From: Candidatus Stahliibacteriota bacterium
Lineage (GTDB): Bacteria > Hydrothermota > Tepidihabitantia > SM23-42
Assembly: GCA_004376785.1 (NCBI GenBank)
Contig: SOIY01000050.1
Span: forward strand, 1 to 5,718
DNA: 5,718 nucleotides
Direction: 5' to 3'
The position numbers were made by a program, and so were the translations under genes. Each line of letters opens with the position of its first letter. Within the stretch, counting starts at the first letter, position 1. The notes beneath the pieces were generated by a model that was not told the DNA's origin, ran no database searches, and worked only from the letters and a program-made list of their open reading frames with translations. Positions 1 through 5,718 of this stretch are shown here, piece after piece.

Positions 1-528
1 ACATTATCCAATTTATTTGCAGGATTACAGATTATTATGTCAAAACAATTAGAGGTTGGTGACTATGTAAAACTTGGCTCAGGTGAAAAGGGCTACGTAA
101 CAGATATATCGTGGCGCAATACAACAATCAGAGAACTTCCTAATAATTTGATAGTTGTCCCGAATTCTAAATTAGCTAATGCGATTCTTATCAACTACAA
201 CCGACCTCAGCGGGAGATGTCAGTAATTGTCCAGGTCGGTGTAAGTTATGATAGCGACCTTGAAAAGGTTGAAAAGATCACCATTGAAGTAGCAAAAGAG
301 GTTATGCAAAAAGTACAGGGTGCTCAATCTGAGTTTGAACCATTTATTCGTTATCACACATTTGCTGACTCCAGTATCAATTTCTCTGTAATCATGCGTG
401 TTAAGGAATTCGTCAACCAGTATTTGATTAAACATGAATTTATAAAAAAACTACACAAACGCTACAACCAGAAAGGAATCAACATTCCATTCCCGATCAG
501 AACAGTACACATGGAAAAACAGAAATGA
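1..528 (+). CDS. MscS-family mechanosensitive ion channel, C-terminal part (5' truncated by window edge)
   Basis: The frame is open from base 1, so the gene begins upstream; the 175 codons visible are its 3' part, and the ATG at 37 is internal, not the start. The codons before it read LSNLFAGLQIIMSK, the end of the pore-lining TM3 helix of MscS channels. Next comes the MscS beta domain, with the family pattern G-Y-V-x-x-I-x-W-R-x-T-x-I at residues 31-43 of the visible part and the VVPNSKL signature shortly after. An alpha/beta cytoplasmic vestibule domain follows, ending in the typical IPFPIRTVH stretch. Family members sit in the inner membrane and open under membrane tension to release solutes during hypo-osmotic shock. 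The N-terminal helices are not visible, so the subfamily (mscS, ynaI-like or other) and total length are unknown. The gene ends 4 bases before a strong terminator and converges on the A2M gene. Family assignment is secure; the ion or solute preference is not shown. Confidence 0.93.
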   Translation, partial: TLSNLFAGLQIIMSKQLEVGDYVKLGSGEKGYVTDISWRNTTIRELPNNLIVVPNSKLANAILINYNRPQREMSVIVQVGVSYDSDLEKVEKITIEVAKEVMQKVQGAQSEFEPFIRYHTFADSSINFSVIMRVKEFVNQYLIKHEFIKKLHKRYNQKGINIPFPIRTVHMEKQK

Positions 529-532
529 AATA

Positions 533-568
533 AAAAGCCCAGGACTTTTTCAAAAATCCTGGGCTTTT
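533..568. terminator. Bidirectional Rho-independent terminator between converging genes
   Basis: A perfect 12-bp inverted repeat, AAAAGCCCAGGA (533-544) and TCCTGGGCTTTT (557-568), surrounds a 12-base loop that can pair further through its T5 and A5 runs. On the + strand the GC-rich stem ends in TTTT, serving the channel gene whose stop is at 526-528. On the - strand the stem is followed by TTTTTATTT, an even better U tract, serving the A2M gene whose stop codon is at 585-587. One hairpin therefore ends both transcripts. Confidence 0.92.
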
Positions 569-584
569 GAATCATGATCTTATT

Positions 585-3500
585 TTACAACGAAACCTTC
601 ATTTCGATTGGTTGTTCAACTCCTTCATCAGACGTATTATAGTATTCGTATACACGTGAGGAACGTACCTTTGCCTTTATCGGATATTTTGCCTTAATGC
701 TATAAGACAACTGAACCGGTTTAGCAGAAGAGACCTCATCAAGATAGATGATGAGTTGCCGTGGTGTAATTGTATACTTCTGTATCTTCTTATCAACTAG
801 TTCATCCAAGGTTGGTGTCTGCACCTCAAACCCTGGAGGAATACCCAGATCAACCATGACCATCTGTGCAGTACCTGGTCTGTTGAGCTTTATTAAAACA
901 TCTACATTCACAATATCATTAATAGAAAGTTTTGTGCGGTCATAATCAACATCAATAACAAATGGTGGTTTTACTGGGCGCGGAAGCGTCGTCCATGGTA
1001 CATAGTATGCACTGGTAATTTCATACATAAAATTACCTTCACCCTTTACACTGATCTCAATACTATTATTTTTACTGAGATAATCAGTCAAATCAATCTG
1101 GTGCATTAAATCAGCATTGTCTTTATCAATTCTCAAATCCTTGATCTTTTTACCATTCATCATCACTGCAACCTGTGCATCAATATCCTCTGCTACACCA
1201 CCAAGTGCTGCCACAAGTGAACGCAATGCAATAACAGTTCCCTGTGTAGTATACCACATGCCGCGTGCATCCTTAGAACGAATCAGATAAGTCAAAACCT
1301 TGCTCACTACATCACTGTATTTGCCTGATTTTATCAAAGCGTAGGCAGCGAGTCCTGTTGCCTCGATATTTGCACCATTACCACGAGAAAAAGTAACTGA
1401 TGGTATATCTGTTTCCCAGTAAATCGCATCGTCCTTTTCTTTTGCCATACTAATAAGTTTTTTAAGGACCTCCGTTGTGGTCGCACCCTTTGGCTCAACT
1501 GCAACAAATGCATTAGCTACAAGAGCAAGTATGTACGAATCTTTTACCGTTTTTAGATTCTTCTTCAGATAAGAGAGTGCCCTTGATACTTCTGTTCCCC
1601 TGTCACCAATATCACCTAAAGCCCAACAAATATACGCAGTAGGCAAGATTTCACTCTTCTGGATTTTTGCCCAGGATTCAGCATGCAGGTACTGTTTATC
1701 TGGAGACCAAGAACCATTTTTATTCTGCTGGTTCTTTAACCATTGTACAGTGCGCTCAATTATTCTTTCATCAATCTCATAGACCTTTGCCATATCATTA
1801 AATTGCATTAACCCGTATGCAGTTAATATCCTGTTTGCCGGAGCATCACCAAACCACGAAAAACCACCGCCTTTAACCTCAAAGGACAACAGCCTCTGAT
1901 AACCAAGACTGATATACTCTTCTGCAGTCATCTCAGCCTCTGGTTTAACCTGCTCGGTCTGTCTTAAATAATCGAGTATCAGGATATTCGGATAGGTAAC
2001 TGAGGTCGTCTGTTCAAAACAACCAAAAGGCACACCAAAGAGCTTATCAAGACCTTCTACGACCTGTGAGTAAATACCAGGGAATATCTTCAGGATGAGT
2101 GAATTGGCATCCTTTATTGCATTCTGAGGAAAGGAAATCTTCTTTGTAACAGTACCCTCAAGCCTGTCGGAAATGATATTTTCGAATCTCCTACCATCAG
2201 GCAATACTGCAATCATCCTTTTTATTGCATCTGATTTTACCTCACCATATGCCCTTACCAGTATTGAGTAATAACCGATCTTTTTGACCTTTATAGGAAA
2301 ATAGACAACTGAAACTTCATCTTTTTTAAGGGATTTTTTAATCTCGCTCTTTTCTAAAATATCGAACCATTCTTCTTCTTGCAGGACAAGTCTAATCTCC
2401 TGTTCTCTTGGCAGATAATTATAGATCGCAACAGGTATTGATATTTCATCGCCCTCAGTCAGTGCCACAGGAAGATCAATATCCACAAAGAATTCCTGGA
2501 ATACCTTGAGCTGGGACAGGATAGAACCCAGTTCTCCTTTTTGTGAAGATGCAAATGCAGTTATGCGCCACGTAGTAATGGCATCAGGCATGGTTACTGA
2601 CATTCTCGCCTCACCTTTTGCATCTGTTATCAATGCCGGCTCAAACACGAATGTTTCTGGGAAAAATTCACGGATACGCGGTTCACCAGGTTTTTTAATC
2701 CCAGGTTTTTTGCCTGTTTCTGTTCTCACTACACCTGCCTTTTTCATTTCCGCAATTCCTGCAACCGGAACCATGGGGCGTGCTAAAGCACGATCTGCTG
2801 CCTGTTCAAGCATCATTCCCTTTTCCAAGTGCAATGCCCATTCATTAATATCATCTTCATCATCAAAAACACCGTTTGGGCCAGCAGATAAAATATTAAA
2901 CCAGGATATGTAATCACCACTTGTAGTAAAACGATACTTTCTTGCCCATGGGTCGAGCAAATCAGATTCTTTCAATAACCCTTCCTCTACTAATACATCT
3001 AAACCATGCTCGCTCCTTGGATATTGATTATGTTTTGCATAATACTGATTAATTGCCGAGTAGATTTTATCTCTAGTTCTTATTAATCTATTGTAATAAG
3101 CTGTCTTTATTTTATCGTCTACTTCCTGAGGTGTTGTATAATTAACTGAAAATGGCTCTTTGGGCGTCAGGGTTGAGAACATAACATTCTCTGCACGTGG
3201 CTCAATACCAGGTTTCCTTACGATCTCTGTCGGTTCAAATCCATGAATCTCATAGCGTGGTTTTAATATCTCTTTTTCAAGAGTAAAATAAACCTTTTCT
3301 AAACCTGGATGTAGTTCAGAAACTGCAAAGACCGCCTCATCAACAATTGCTATGCATAAAGCTGCTACCTTTGGTTTTCCATCTTTGCCAGTAACTGTAA
3401 ATAGAATCTCGCCATCTTCACCAGGCAGATATTCATCTTTATTACCCTTCACACCAATGAATAAATCGTCAGCAGAATGTACATAACAGAACCTTGTATC

Positions 3501-5291
3501 CCTGACAATATCACTGCCTGGCGTCACAATATAGGCATGAAGCCAGATCGATCCAGAAATGTCCGGAGAAAGATTCAATTTGTAATTACCTTTACCATTA
3601 TGAATATTAACCGATTTTGTAAGAACGGTCTGATTATCCTTTATTATATCAAGATAAACCCTGCCACTCCTTTTTGTAGTTAAAAACTGCAAATCGATAT
3701 TGTCTCCGACCTTATATATACCGCGTGCCATTCTCATTATTATCTGGTCACGGTCAATATCCATTGAAAATTCCTTTTTTATCTGTGCTGTCTCACCTTT
3801 TTCATCTTTTGCCTCAACAAGTATCTCAGACCTTGAATCTTTAGGTGTATACAGAAATTCGGCTATGCCATAATCATCTGTTTTGGCTTTCATCTTCTTA
3901 CCATCAATTTGCATATCTATTTGTGCTACACAAGGGGTACCATCAGGGTAATTGGCAAGAACATAAATTCGGTTTTCAAGATTGGGTCTTAGTGCACCTC
4001 CCTCAGGTACTATTGAAAGACCTATCACATCCTGGACAATCTTCTTTTTCTGAGATATCTTCTCGCTGTGGTTTGCTTTATCAATGACCTCGATATCGAG
4101 CCGAATAAATGCATCGCCCTTTTCTAATGGTTCACCAACAAAATAATCAGGCAGTGTATAGTCAAAATGATACATACCGTTTTTGTCGCATTTGCCTTCA
4201 ATCACAGCTTCTTTTTGAAAACCAATATCATATTTATAAGTAGTAATCTTGACCTTACCATAGGCAACTGGTTTTCCAAAGAAGTACTGAACATCAATAT
4301 CCCCTGTCATGTGTTCTCCAGGCAAGTAGAACTCTTTTTCTGTTTTCAATGTGATTTTGAACTTTGGAAGTACATACTTCTCTACTTTCACTGTCTTTTC
4401 AATCTTCTCTCCTGCCAGTATTGCCCTTATTGTATAATCACCAAAATTGACCTCATCAGCGAGCAGAAACTCGATATATGCTGTGCCAAAATCATCAGTT
4501 TTTAATAGTTTTTTAAATACTTTATTACCTTTACTATCCTCGATTTCAAAAGTGAGATCATCGCCCTCTACTGCACAAAGCTCTGGTTTGCGTAATGAGA
4601 GTGTACGAATATGTATTCTCTGACCTGGTTGATAAATTGGTTTATCAGTAACAAGATAAGTAAGATTACCGCTCAATAATTTTATGCTTGTATCATATTC
4701 GTCCCTGCCAATATCTGATGCAATCTCAAAATGCAGATCCGCATTTTCAATATCATCAGAAAGACTAAAATCTGTCTTGCATGTTCCTGATCTATCTGTT
4801 ACTCCATTAAAAACCTCTTTTTCTGCTCCCTTCATCTTAAGAGTAATCTTCACTTTAGCATCTTTAATAGGTTCGTTAGTCTTCTGATTCTGAACAAGGA
4901 TACGATAATGAATCGGTGTCCCTTTGATGAATTCATTCTGACCAAGAATTTTTACAACCATCCTATCCTGGAGTTGATAAAGTGAATAAATCTGCATTTC
5001 ACTTTTAAATGTTACCTTAACACGCAACAGATCATAATCATCCACCTTCTCTTTTATTTTTACCTTTATCGGCAGTGAAAAGTAATCTTTATTAATGAAA
5101 ACAAACCGATATGCACTGCCAACAACATTATCCTCCATGTCAAGTATATCAACCTGACATTTACCTAATCTTCCTTTCATATCCACAATTGGGATATTTA
5201 GATTCAATGCATCACTTGAGCTAAAAAGCGTAAATCCAGAAACCAAACCAAGCGACACTATTATTAAACCAATCAAAAAGGTCTTGTTCAT
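585..5291 (-). CDS. Alpha-2-macroglobulin family protein with thioester and a GspG-like domain in the bait region
   Basis: This 1568-residue exported protein is of the protease-trapping A2M type: a protease cuts the bait, the protein changes shape and a thioester binds the attacker covalently. Family members work in the periplasm or at the cell surface. Residues 1-19 or 1-28 form a signal peptide (K3, hydrophobic 5-18, possible cleavage after VSG or SDA) without a lipobox cysteine. Approximate order: unrecognised beta-rich segment 29-106; MG1-like 107-205; MG2 211-305 (TDKPIYQPGQ at 215-224); MG3 306-420; MG4 421-508; MG5/MG6 bait-region domain 510-682 (VDEAVFAV at 650-657); bait 683-872 with a pseudopilin-like insert at 726-818; A2M core from 873 (REFFPETF, TTWRITAFASS); thioester domain about 1060-1370 with CFEQ at 1091-1094; receptor-binding-like domain 1440-1562. 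The length resembles E. coli YfhM (about 1650 residues). The start has AAGGAGG four bases upstream and leads straight into the signal peptide. The frame is intact. The family is certain; the target protease and exact location are inferred. Confidence 0.95.
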   Translation of the reverse strand: MNKTFLIGLIIVSLGLVSGFTLFSSSDALNLNIPIVDMKGRLGKCQVDILDMEDNVVGSAYRFVFINKDYFSLPIKVKIKEKVDDYDLLRVKVTFKSEMQIYSLYQLQDRMVVKILGQNEFIKGTPIHYRILVQNQKTNEPIKDAKVKITLKMKGAEKEVFNGVTDRSGTCKTDFSLSDDIENADLHFEIASDIGRDEYDTSIKLLSGNLTYLVTDKPIYQPGQRIHIRTLSLRKPELCAVEGDDLTFEIEDSKGNKVFKKLLKTDDFGTAYIEFLLADEVNFGDYTIRAILAGEKIEKTVKVEKYVLPKFKITLKTEKEFYLPGEHMTGDIDVQYFFGKPVAYGKVKITTYKYDIGFQKEAVIEGKCDKNGMYHFDYTLPDYFVGEPLEKGDAFIRLDIEVIDKANHSEKISQKKKIVQDVIGLSIVPEGGALRPNLENRIYVLANYPDGTPCVAQIDMQIDGKKMKAKTDDYGIAEFLYTPKDSRSEILVEAKDEKGETAQIKKEFSMDIDRDQIIMRMARGIYKVGDNIDLQFLTTKRSGRVYLDIIKDNQTVLTKSVNIHNGKGNYKLNLSPDISGSIWLHAYIVTPGSDIVRDTRFCYVHSADDLFIGVKGNKDEYLPGEDGEILFTVTGKDGKPKVAALCIAIVDEAVFAVSELHPGLEKVYFTLEKEILKPRYEIHGFEPTEIVRKPGIEPRAENVMFSTLTPKEPFSVNYTTPQEVDDKIKTAYYNRLIRTRDKIYSAINQYYAKHNQYPRSEHGLDVLVEEGLLKESDLLDPWARKYRFTTSGDYISWFNILSAGPNGVFDDEDDINEWALHLEKGMMLEQAADRALARPMVPVAGIAEMKKAGVVRTETGKKPGIKKPGEPRIREFFPETFVFEPALITDAKGEARMSVTMPDAITTWRITAFASSQKGELGSILSQLKVFQEFFVDIDLPVALTEGDEISIPVAIYNYLPREQEIRLVLQEEEWFDILEKSEIKKSLKKDEVSVVYFPIKVKKIGYYSILVRAYGEVKSDAIKRMIAVLPDGRRFENIISDRLEGTVTKKISFPQNAIKDANSLILKIFPGIYSQVVEGLDKLFGVPFGCFEQTTSVTYPNILILDYLRQTEQVKPEAEMTAEEYISLGYQRLLSFEVKGGGFSWFGDAPANRILTAYGLMQFNDMAKVYEIDERIIERTVQWLKNQQNKNGSWSPDKQYLHAESWAKIQKSEILPTAYICWALGDIGDRGTEVSRALSYLKKNLKTVKDSYILALVANAFVAVEPKGATTTEVLKKLISMAKEKDDAIYWETDIPSVTFSRGNGANIEATGLAAYALIKSGKYSDVVSKVLTYLIRSKDARGMWYTTQGTVIALRSLVAALGGVAEDIDAQVAVMMNGKKIKDLRIDKDNADLMHQIDLTDYLSKNNSIEISVKGEGNFMYEITSAYYVPWTTLPRPVKPPFVIDVDYDRTKLSINDIVNVDVLIKLNRPGTAQMVMVDLGIPPGFEVQTPTLDELVDKKIQKYTITPRQLIIYLDEVSSAKPVQLSYSIKAKYPIKAKVRSSRVYEYYNTSDEGVEQPIEMKVSL
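2010..2021 (-). other. Thioester motif CFEQ of the A2M (C1091-Q1094)
   Basis: The codons TGT-TTT-GAA-CAG give Cys-Phe-Glu-Gln in the context PFGCFEQTTS, equivalent to CGEQ of animal A2M/C3 and CLEQ of E. coli A2M. The Cys side chain and the Gln carbonyl form the internal thioester of the family. Both key residues and the conserved Gly before the Cys and Thr after the Gln are present, so the bond should form. The neighbouring GGGFSWFG (1141-1148) and WLKNQQNKNGSW (1184-1195) stretches are typical of the alpha/alpha-toroid thioester domain. The His at 1203 (bases 1683-1685) is discussed in the findings. Confidence 0.9.
2838..3116 (-). other. GspG/PulG pseudopilin-like domain inserted in the A2M bait region (residues 726-818)
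   Basis: This segment matches the soluble part of type II secretion major pseudopilins (T2SSG family) in the order of its landmarks. It begins with an amphipathic helix ending AINQYYAKHNQYP (746-758), followed by S-E-H-G-L (760-764), where pseudopilins have T-x-Q-G-L. Next come a G-L-L segment, the D-P-W motif (780-782) and K-Y-R-F (785-788). It closes with a loop SAGPNG (802-807) and DDEDDI (810-815), resembling the acidic calcium-binding loop of GspG. The prepilin peptidase site and hydrophobic N-terminal helix of true pseudopilins are missing, so it cannot be assembled as an ordinary pseudopilin. It is in frame with A2M sequence on both sides. The resemblance is read by eye; its function here is unknown. 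Confidence 0.8.
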
Positions 5292-5295
5292 TTTT

Positions 5296-5302
5296 CCTCC
5301 TT
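5296..5302 (-). promoter_or_regulatory. Shine-Dalgarno site of the A2M gene
   Basis: On the - strand AAGGAGG is followed by AAAA and the ATG at 5291-5289. It is a full-strength ribosome site, with the GGAGG core four bases from the start codon. It fixes the start and contrasts with the neighbouring rpsT, which has none. Confidence 0.88.
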
Positions 5303-5321
5303 CATTCTTCTATACAATCTA

Positions 5322-5350
5322 TATAAAAGAATATTCCATGCACCTGTCCA
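5322..5350 (-). promoter_or_regulatory. Weak sigma-70-like promoter candidate for the A2M gene
   Basis: On the - strand TGGACA (5350-5345) and TTTATA (5327-5322) are 17 bases apart, each one mismatch from TTGACA or TATAAT. Transcription would start near 5315, giving a leader of about 24 bases that includes the Shine-Dalgarno. The surrounding DNA is AT-rich, where such matches arise easily, and overlapping TATATA/TATAGA alternatives exist. The gene could instead be reached by read-through from rpsT, as no convincing terminator hairpin lies in 5292-5420. Confidence 0.4.
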
Positions 5351-5420
5351 CGTTATACAGAACAAGGCAGCCCGCGATTATTTTTTTTCTTTGGTTTTAG
5401 GACTACTTTTTTTGGGGTAA

Positions 5421-5675
5421 TTACTTTAGACTGTTTATGTGCTTTAAGAGACGCGATTTATAACGAGCCGCGGTATTCTTTTTAATAAGACCATCCTGAA
5501 TTGACTTGTCGATTATCGCCTGAACTTCAGGATAAGACTTTAACGCCGCTTTTTTTGTCTTGATCTTATTAATCTTTTTAATTGCGCTCTTCAATTTCCT
5601 TTTTTTAATAAAATTAGTCTTACGGCGCCGCGCCGACTTTCTAATGTTCTTTAAAACACTTCTCGATTTTTTCAT
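5421..5675 (-). CDS. rpsT: 30S ribosomal protein S20
   Basis: The product is an 84-residue, very basic helical protein that binds 16S rRNA in the body of the small subunit and is needed early in its assembly. It is recognised by overall length (E. coli S20 is 87 residues), the Lys/Arg-rich N-terminal half (RKSARRRKTN at 12-21) and the C-terminal hallmark GLIKKNTAARYKSRL, matching GLIHKNKAARHKANL in E. coli. The start is supported because the residue count from Met to the conserved Asn at 21 equals that in E. coli S20, so a downstream start would remove rRNA-binding sequence. The N terminus reads MKKS rather than the common MANIKS. There is no Shine-Dalgarno; a near-consensus promoter ends five bases before the ATG, so a leaderless message is likely. 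The next gene on the strand is the A2M, 129 bases downstream. Confidence 0.95.
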   Translation of the reverse strand: MKKSRSVLKNIRKSARRRKTNFIKKRKLKSAIKKINKIKTKKAALKSYPEVQAIIDKSIQDGLIKKNTAARYKSRLLKHINSLK

Positions 5676-5680
5676 AGGCT

Positions 5681-5708
5681 ATTATATTCAAAATAAACAA
5701 AGAGTCAA
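5681..5708 (-). promoter_or_regulatory. Sigma-70-type promoter of rpsT
   Basis: On the - strand TTGACT (5708-5703) and a perfect TATAAT (5686-5681) are separated by 16 bases, an almost consensus housekeeping promoter, as suits a ribosomal protein gene. Only five bases (AGCCT) lie between the -10 box and the ATG, so the expected start point falls on or within a base of the A of the start codon. The transcript would have essentially no 5' leader. Confidence 0.78.
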
Positions 5709-5718
5709 GAGATTAAAA

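Noticed and set aside
220..435. A 71-codon frame on the - strand inside the MscS gene.
   Set aside because: It is antisense to clearly conserved MscS sequence, with no supporting start signals or recognisable protein features.
2506..2913. An open frame of 135 codons on the + strand opposite the A2M gene.
   Set aside because: It lies wholly inside a certain gene, has no recognisable domain and no ribosome site. Several other short + strand frames opposite the A2M gene were dismissed for the same reason.
2838..3116. A separate gspG gene fused by an assembly error or frameshift.
   Set aside because: The frame is continuous on both sides, the pilin N terminus is absent, and the insert sits exactly at the variable bait site, so a genuine domain insertion is more likely.
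5381..5415. T-rich runs downstream of rpsT as a possible intrinsic terminator.
   Set aside because: On the - strand, the direction of transcription, these runs are A-rich, and no stable GC stem precedes a U tract.
5341..5450. A lysine/proline-rich reading frame on the - strand (VITPKKVVLKPKKK) overlapping the end of rpsT in the -1 frame and running past its stop, which might suggest a frameshifted S20 extension or a tiny gene.
   Set aside because: It has no ATG/GTG/TTG start with a Shine-Dalgarno, no clear slippery heptamer, and S20 is already full length at its normal stop. The A-rich DNA alone explains the Lys codons.

Overview
The window reads as bacterial chromosome from an AT-rich, probably Gram-negative (two-membrane) organism. 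The pointers are an MscS-type channel, a bacterial ribosomal protein S20 gene and a very large exported alpha-2-macroglobulin (A2M). The lineage cannot be fixed from sequence alone. The A2M's unusual make-up and the AT-rich, lysine-rich coding would fit an uncultivated candidate phylum, but that is a guess.

Layout: (1) Positions 1-528, + strand: the 3' part of an MscS-family mechanosensitive channel gene whose start lies outside the window. (2) Positions 533-568: a strong, two-way intrinsic terminator shared by the converging genes on either side. (3) Positions 585-5291, - strand: one 1568-residue A2M protein filling about 80% of the window. It has a signal peptide, a series of macroglobulin beta-sandwich domains, an enlarged bait region, a CFEQ thioester in an alpha/alpha-toroid domain and a C-terminal receptor-binding-like domain. 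(4) Positions 5292-5420: a 129-bp spacer with a clear Shine-Dalgarno and a weak promoter candidate for the A2M gene. (5) Positions 5421-5675, - strand: rpsT (ribosomal protein S20), with a near-consensus promoter so close to its start codon that the mRNA should be leaderless.

The most striking feature is inside the A2M. In the bait region, the segment a protease cuts to trigger the trap, sits a domain of about 90 residues. It looks like the soluble half of a type II secretion major pseudopilin (GspG/PulG), with its YP...G-L, DPW and calcium-loop-like SAGPNG/DDEDDI signatures but without the N-terminal pilin helix. A second notable point is a histidine 112 residues after the thioester cysteine. 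It falls where complement C3 and C4B carry their catalytic histidine and where human A2M has asparagine, suggesting hydroxyl-directed, C3-like attachment chemistry.

Functionally, the A2M and the channel are both envelope proteins but are transcribed towards each other, so they are not one operon. rpsT and the A2M gene point the same way with no clear terminator between them, so read-through is possible. No pbpC gene, the usual partner of E. coli-type A2M, is visible.
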